From the NCBI GenBank assembly GCA_947494195.1, contig CANLUC010000004.1, forward strand, positions 58,188 through 122,187: 64,000 nt of DNA, in the 5' to 3' direction. The position numbers and the translations under genes are program-made. Of the stretch, positions 60,050-64,000 are shown piece by piece (positions within the stretch are counted from its first letter, which is position 1; each line of letters begins with the position of its first letter). Source of the DNA: an uncultured Nesterenkonia sp. GTDB taxonomy: Bacteria > Actinomycetota > Actinomycetes > Actinomycetales > Micrococcaceae. Under the pieces are notes generated by a model. That model was not told the origin of the DNA. It searched no databases and was given only the letters and a program-made list of their open reading frames with translations.

Positions 60050-61626
60050 CCTCGAACACACCCGAGTCAGCCGCTGAACGAGCAGAGGGCGCCGAGCCCG
60101 CTCGTGCGCCGAAGATCCGCCCAGACCTTCGTGGCTGGGACGCCGGGTGGTCCGGACTGCGCGCGGTCGTCACCGGTCTCGGCGTGTCCGGCTTCGCCGC
60201 CGCAGACACGCTTGCCGAGCTCGGCGCGCGCGTCGTCGTCGTCGATGGGTCCGACGGTCGCAAGAAGCGGCGCGAAGCCGAGACGCTGCGACTGGTGGGA
60301 GTCGAGGACGTGCTGCTGGGTGAGGAGCACCTCTCCGCGATTCCGCTCGTCGGGGGAGAGCCCGCCGAGGTCATCGTGACCTCTCCAGGCTGGCGCCCGG
60401 ATTCGGCGCTGATCGCGCAGGCCCGCGCCGAGTCGATTCCGGTCTGGTCCGAGGTCGAGCTGGCCTGGAGGCTCGGAGCCCGACCGGGCGCGAGAGAGCC
60501 GCAGTGGCTCGTGCTCACCGGCACCAACGGCAAGACCACGACCGTCACGCTGCTGGAGTCCATGCTCGCCCGCGACGGGCAGCGCGCCATCGCCTGCGGC
60601 AACATCGGAGTTCCGGTGCTCGACGCCATCCGTGATCCCGAGGGTTACGACAGCCTGGCCGTGGAACTCTCCAGCTTCCAGCTCGAGTACACCGAGCTGC
60701 TCTCTCCGCTGGCTTCCGCCGTGCTCAACATCGCCGAGGACCATGTGGACTGGCACGGGAGCTTCGCCGAATATCGCGCGGCCAAGGCGAAGATCTTCGA
60801 GAACACCGAATTGGCCTGCGTCTACAACGCGGACCAGCAACTCACCGAAGACATGGTCGCCGAGGCGGACGTGCGCGAGGGCTGCCGAGCGATCGGCTTC
60901 ACCACGGGCGCCCCCGCACGATCGATGCTCGGCGTGGTGGACGACCTGCTGGTGGACCGGGCGTTCTTGGACAACCGCGCACACCAGGCACTGGAGCTGG
61001 CCTCACTGTCCGACTTCGGACCGCTGGCCCCGCAGCACCTGGTCGCGAACGCCCTGGCCGCCGCTGCGCTCGCCCGCGCGGCAGGGGCCTCGCCGGAGGC
61101 GATCCGCGAAGCCATCCAGGCCTACGAGGCCGGAGACCATCGCATCCAACCGGTGGCGAAGGCCGACGACGTGCTGTGGATCAATGACTCCAAGGCCACC
61201 AACCCGCATGCCGCCGCCGCCTCGCTGCGCAGCTTCACCGATGTCATCTGGATCGCCGGGGGGCTGCCCAAGGGGGTCCTCTATGACGAGCTGATCACCG
61301 AGATCGCGCCACGGCTGCGTCAGGTGATCCTCATCGGTACCGACTCCTCCCAGCTGAGGTCCAGCCTGGAGCGACACGCGCCGGGAGTCCCGGTGATCGG
61401 CGGACGCCTGCGAGAGGATGAGCACGGCAGCGAGATCGACGCGGTGCTCGCCGGGACAGACGGGGTCCGCGCGATGCGCGCGGCCGTGACCGAGGCCGCG
61501 AAGGTGCTCGCACCGCACCATACGGTCCTGATGGCCCCGGCGGCCGCATCGATGGACCAGTTCGCCTCCTATGCTGCACGGGGCGAGGCATTCATCGACG
61601 CGGTGGCGGACCTGATGACCGACTGA
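60046..61626 (+). CDS. murD: UDP-MurNAc-L-alanine:D-glutamate ligase MurD
   Basis: 526 residues from ATG 60046, which overlaps the mraY stop (ATGA). The upstream in-frame ATG at 60031 is less likely. An N-terminal Rossmann domain begins AVVTGLGVSGFAAADTLAELGARVVVVDG. ATP loop LTGTNGKTTTVTLLE, AVLNIAEDHVDWHGSF and INDSKATNPHAA follow. About 30 residues of acidic, Ala-rich sequence precede the fold. Confidence 0.96.
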   Translation: MTSNTPESAAERAEGAEPARAPKIRPDLRGWDAGWSGLRAVVTGLGVSGFAAADTLAELGARVVVVDGSDGRKKRREAETLRLVGVEDVLLGEEHLSAIPLVGGEPAEVIVTSPGWRPDSALIAQARAESIPVWSEVELAWRLGARPGAREPQWLVLTGTNGKTTTVTLLESMLARDGQRAIACGNIGVPVLDAIRDPEGYDSLAVELSSFQLEYTELLSPLASAVLNIAEDHVDWHGSFAEYRAAKAKIFENTELACVYNADQQLTEDMVAEADVREGCRAIGFTTGAPARSMLGVVDDLLVDRAFLDNRAHQALELASLSDFGPLAPQHLVANALAAAALARAAGASPEAIREAIQAYEAGDHRIQPVAKADDVLWINDSKATNPHAAAASLRSFTDVIWIAGGLPKGVLYDELITEIAPRLRQVILIGTDSSQLRSSLERHAPGVPVIGGRLREDEHGSEIDAVLAGTDGVRAMRAAVTEAAKVLAPHHTVLMAPAAASMDQFASYAARGEAFIDAVADLMTD

Positions 61627-61673
61627 AGCTGAGGTGGACTCCCCACGGGAGCATCCACCAGGAGGAGGACTGC

Positions 61674-63179
61674 ATGGACAAGCGGAGACCTCGCGTCCCA
61701 GCCTCCCCCGAGAACAGCCGCCCCCGGCTGCGCGTGGTGGAAGACGACACCACAGCATCTGAAACCGCAGCACCGGACACCGCGGCAGCGAAGACGGCAG
61801 CATCGAAGGCCGCGTCGCCTAAAACCGCGGCACCGGCCGCCCGAGACCCTGAGGCGGTGCCACCCTCACGCGGCGCCAAGCGGCATGAACCGACGGCCGA
61901 GCGCACCACCTCGCGCCGAGACCGGATCCACCGCTTCTGGCAGTTCGCCGAGGAGGGCAATCCCTACACCACCTTCTGGCTGCTGCTCGGTTCGGCCCTG
62001 GCGCTGACCGTCTTTGGTCTGGTCATGGTGCTCTCCGCCACCGCAGTCGAAGCTGTGGGCACCGTGGACGGTGCCTATGGCGTCTTCCTGCGTCAGCTCA
62101 CCTGGGCCGGGATCGGCCTGGTCAGCATGTTCGTGGTCGCCTTCATGCCCCGAGACTGGCTCAAGAAGCTCGCCTGGCCCGGGATGGTCGTCGGTGTGCT
62201 TGGACTCGCACTCGTGCTCACTCCGCTGGGCTATGAAGTTCAGGGCAACCGGAACCAGATCCGTATCGGCGGGTTCAACGGTCAGCCCGCCGAACTCGCG
62301 AAGATCGCGCTCTGCCTGTGGACCGGCGTGGTGCTCGCCCGCAAGGGGCCCCGCGTGCGTGAACTCCAGCACACGATCGTCCCGGTGCTCATGCCCGGCG
62401 CGGCGCTGATCTTCGCCTTCATCCTCTGGGGACGTGACCTGGGAACCGCCCTGGTCTTCGGCTTCTTCCTGGCGGCCATGCTCTTCGTCTCCGGAACCAA
62501 GGCGCGCTACTTCTTCTTCGCCGGGGCCACCGGCGCCGTCGGTGCGGTGCTGCTGGCGCTGATGAGCCCCAACCGCACCGTCCGGATCCAGGCCTGGCTC
62601 GGCATCAATGATGCCTGCAGCCTGCCGCAGGACTTCTGCTACCAGTCGCAGCAGGGCCTCTATGCGCTGGCCTCGGGCGGGTTCTGGGGGGTCGGACTGG
62701 GGCAGTCCCGACAGAAGTGGAACTACATCCCCGAGGCTGAGAACGACTTCATCTTCACCATCCTGGGGGAGGAGCTGGGACTGCTCGGCGCGCTGACGGT
62801 GCTTCTGCTCTTCGCGACCCTCGCGCTGGGAATGTTCCGGGTGGCCTCGCGCTCCACCGAGACCTGGGTCAAGATCACCACGGTGGGCATCATGGCCTGG
62901 GTGATCGGGCAGACCTTCATCAATCTCGCCATGGTCACCGGCCTGCTGCCGGTGATCGGCGTACCGCTGCCCTTCATCTCCTACGGCGGCTCCGCCCTGA
63001 CGGCGAATCTCATCGCCGTCGGGGTGGTGATGAACTTCGCGCAGACCCAGCGCATCGAGGCGCGGGAACGTGCTGCGGGATCCCGGGCGTCCGGCGGGAA
63101 GCGCGCCAAAGGGTCCGGGCGGTCCACGTCCGCGAAGGACGCTGGCGTGAAGTCCCGCCGCAAACCTGCAACAGTATGA
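61674..63179 (+). CDS. ftsW: Lipid II polymerase FtsW (SEDS family)
   Basis: 501 residues. About 95 cytoplasmic residues precede the first helix, including an Ala/Thr/Lys/Pro-rich repeat-like stretch (TAAAKTAASKAASPKTAAPAA). Ten membrane helices follow. SEDS landmarks are QLTWAGIGLVSMFVVAFMP, WGRDLGTALVFGFF, YQSQQGLYALASGGFWGVGLGQS, PEAENDFIFTILGEELGL and the C-terminal VPLPFISYGGSALTANL. A basic tail ends it. It polymerises septal glycan with FtsI. The gap to murD is 47 bp, with GGAGGAGG upstream. Confidence 0.96.
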   Translation: MDKRRPRVPASPENSRPRLRVVEDDTTASETAAPDTAAAKTAASKAASPKTAAPAARDPEAVPPSRGAKRHEPTAERTTSRRDRIHRFWQFAEEGNPYTTFWLLLGSALALTVFGLVMVLSATAVEAVGTVDGAYGVFLRQLTWAGIGLVSMFVVAFMPRDWLKKLAWPGMVVGVLGLALVLTPLGYEVQGNRNQIRIGGFNGQPAELAKIALCLWTGVVLARKGPRVRELQHTIVPVLMPGAALIFAFILWGRDLGTALVFGFFLAAMLFVSGTKARYFFFAGATGAVGAVLLALMSPNRTVRIQAWLGINDACSLPQDFCYQSQQGLYALASGGFWGVGLGQSRQKWNYIPEAENDFIFTILGEELGLLGALTVLLLFATLALGMFRVASRSTETWVKITTVGIMAWVIGQTFINLAMVTGLLPVIGVPLPFISYGGSALTANLIAVGVVMNFAQTQRIEARERAAGSRASGGKRAKGSGRSTSAKDAGVKSRRKPATV

Positions 63180-63233
63180 TTCGCGCACCATGGCCCCAGC
63201 GGCTGCACCGAGCTTCAGGAGTATGAGACACAG

Positions 63234-64000
63234 ATGAGCACACCTTCAGTGGTTCTCGTTGGCGGAGGAACCGCCGGACACGTCAGCCCGCTGCTGGCGG
63301 TGGCCCGCGCCGTCGAGCGCCTCGTCCCTGACGCCCGGCTGAGCATCATCGGCACCGCCGCGGGCCTGGAGACCAGGCTCGTGCCCGAGGCCGGCTACCG
63401 GCTGCGCACCATTGAGAAGGTGCCCATGCCGCGGCGGCCCACCCGGGACATGCTGCAGTTCCCCGGCCGCTTCGGCCAGGCCGTCCGCGATGCCGCCGAA
63501 ATCCTGCGCAGCGAAGAGGCCGATGTGGTGATGGGGGTCGGTGGATATGTCTGCACCCCGGTGTACGTGGCGGCCCGACGGCTGGGCATCCCTGTGGTCC
63601 TGCATGAGGCGAATGCGCGCCCGGGTCTGGCGAACAAGCTCGGTCACCGGTTCGCGACCTTCACCGGGGTGGCCTTCGAAGGTACGCCGCTCAAGGGCGC
63701 AGAGTGGGTCGGCATGCCCATGTCCCGGGAGATCTCCCAGCTGGACCGGCGCTCGGCCCGGGCCGAGGCGCTGCAGAGTCTCGGCCTGGACCCGGAGAAG
63801 GTGACGCTCGTGGTCACCGGGGGCTCCTCGGGTGCGCTGTCGCTGAATCGTTCGATCAAGGATGCGTTGAGCGATGTGCTGGGCACCGGTGCCCAGGTCC
63901 TGCACCTGACCGGGCGGGACAAGCCCATCACCGACGGCTCCGGGACGCTCCTGGAGCTGCCCGGGTATCACCAGCGCGAGTACCTCGACTCGATGCAGCT
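63234..64000 (+). CDS. murG: UDP-GlcNAc:lipid I N-acetylglucosaminyltransferase MurG (partial)
   Basis: 255 residues are visible before the window ends. The start is ATG 63234. The N-terminal G-loop is VLVGGGTAGHVSPLLAVA, followed by MGVGGYVCTPVYVAARRLGIPVVLHEANARPGLANK and the second-domain loop VVTGGSSGALSLN. These are MurG motifs. It converts lipid I to lipid II on the inner face of the membrane. The C-terminal third lies outside the window. Confidence 0.95.
   Translation, partial: MSTPSVVLVGGGTAGHVSPLLAVARAVERLVPDARLSIIGTAAGLETRLVPEAGYRLRTIEKVPMPRRPTRDMLQFPGRFGQAVRDAAEILRSEEADVVMGVGGYVCTPVYVAARRLGIPVVLHEANARPGLANKLGHRFATFTGVAFEGTPLKGAEWVGMPMSREISQLDRRSARAEALQSLGLDPEKVTLVVTGGSSGALSLNRSIKDALSDVLGTGAQVLHLTGRDKPITDGSGTLLELPGYHQREYLDSMQ

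Overview
This is a high-GC actinobacterial chromosome segment, most like a Micrococcaceae member (Nesterenkonia/Arthrobacter type). The basis is a tmRNA tag AETKRTDFALAA, a fused 2-oxoglutarate dehydrogenase (Kgd type), a SigH/RsrA-type mycothiol redox sigma system, a 24-codon bL37 gene, a MurE with a DDPH motif in place of the DAP-type DNPR, and a gene order (plsC, fadD, aroG, pknL, idsA, then the dcw cluster) partly shared with mycobacteria. Genus is inference; no database was searched. Almost everything is core genome: no CRISPR array, prophage, insertion sequence or integron is visible.

Layout. 1-1918 (-): an FHA/FtsK-type ATPase running off the left edge, of EssC-like architecture. 2147-6765 (+): a compact Tad-type pilus/secretion locus (ATPase, two TadB/C membrane proteins, a pilin-like peptide, three TadE/TadG-like proteins). 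6796-11345 (+): prfB, ftsE (with a very long acidic extension), ftsX, smpB. 11371-13356: a tail-anchored hypothetical protein, an aldo/keto reductase and a YrhK-like protein. 13398-13768 (-): tmRNA. 13822-18177 (-): two fluoride-channel subunits and a manganese ABC transporter operon with its MntR-like regulator. 18261-22296 (-): hisN, rsgA, aroA and a DoxX protein. 22516-23685: sigH-rshA, a strong terminator and bL37. 23717-28388 (-): an SGNH-fold protein and kgd.

28597-32666 (+): guaB1 and two CNNM/CorC-type proteins. 32690-36068: a zinc ABC transporter operon with a palindromic operator, convergent with a Zur-like repressor. 36108-41928: a HIT protein, a giant HrpA helicase, tRNA-Leu(CAG) and an acyltransferase. 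41992-50464: an alpha/beta hydrolase, a small membrane protein, FadD, AroG, a PknL-like kinase, a polyprenyl diphosphate synthase and DNA polymerase IV. 50593-64000 (+): DUF3040 and the division/cell-wall (dcw) cluster mraZ-rsmH-ftsL-ftsI-murE-murF-mraY-murD-ftsW-murG, the last cut by the right edge.

Functionally the window combines cell division (FtsEX, dcw), translation quality control (RF2, SmpB with tmRNA), metal homeostasis (Mn, Zn, fluoride), redox stress and central metabolism. The most interesting non-gene signals are a recurrent TAnnnT motif exactly 6 nt before start codons (leaderless mRNAs), an 18-bp divergent promoter between idsA and dinB with overlapping symmetric -10 elements, an MntR-type operator embedded between -35 and -10, and a structured leader before rsmH. 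No wholly new multi-gene system is evident. The best candidates for novelty are the 420-residue acidic tail on FtsE and the pairing of an FHA-FtsK ATPase with a Tad locus.
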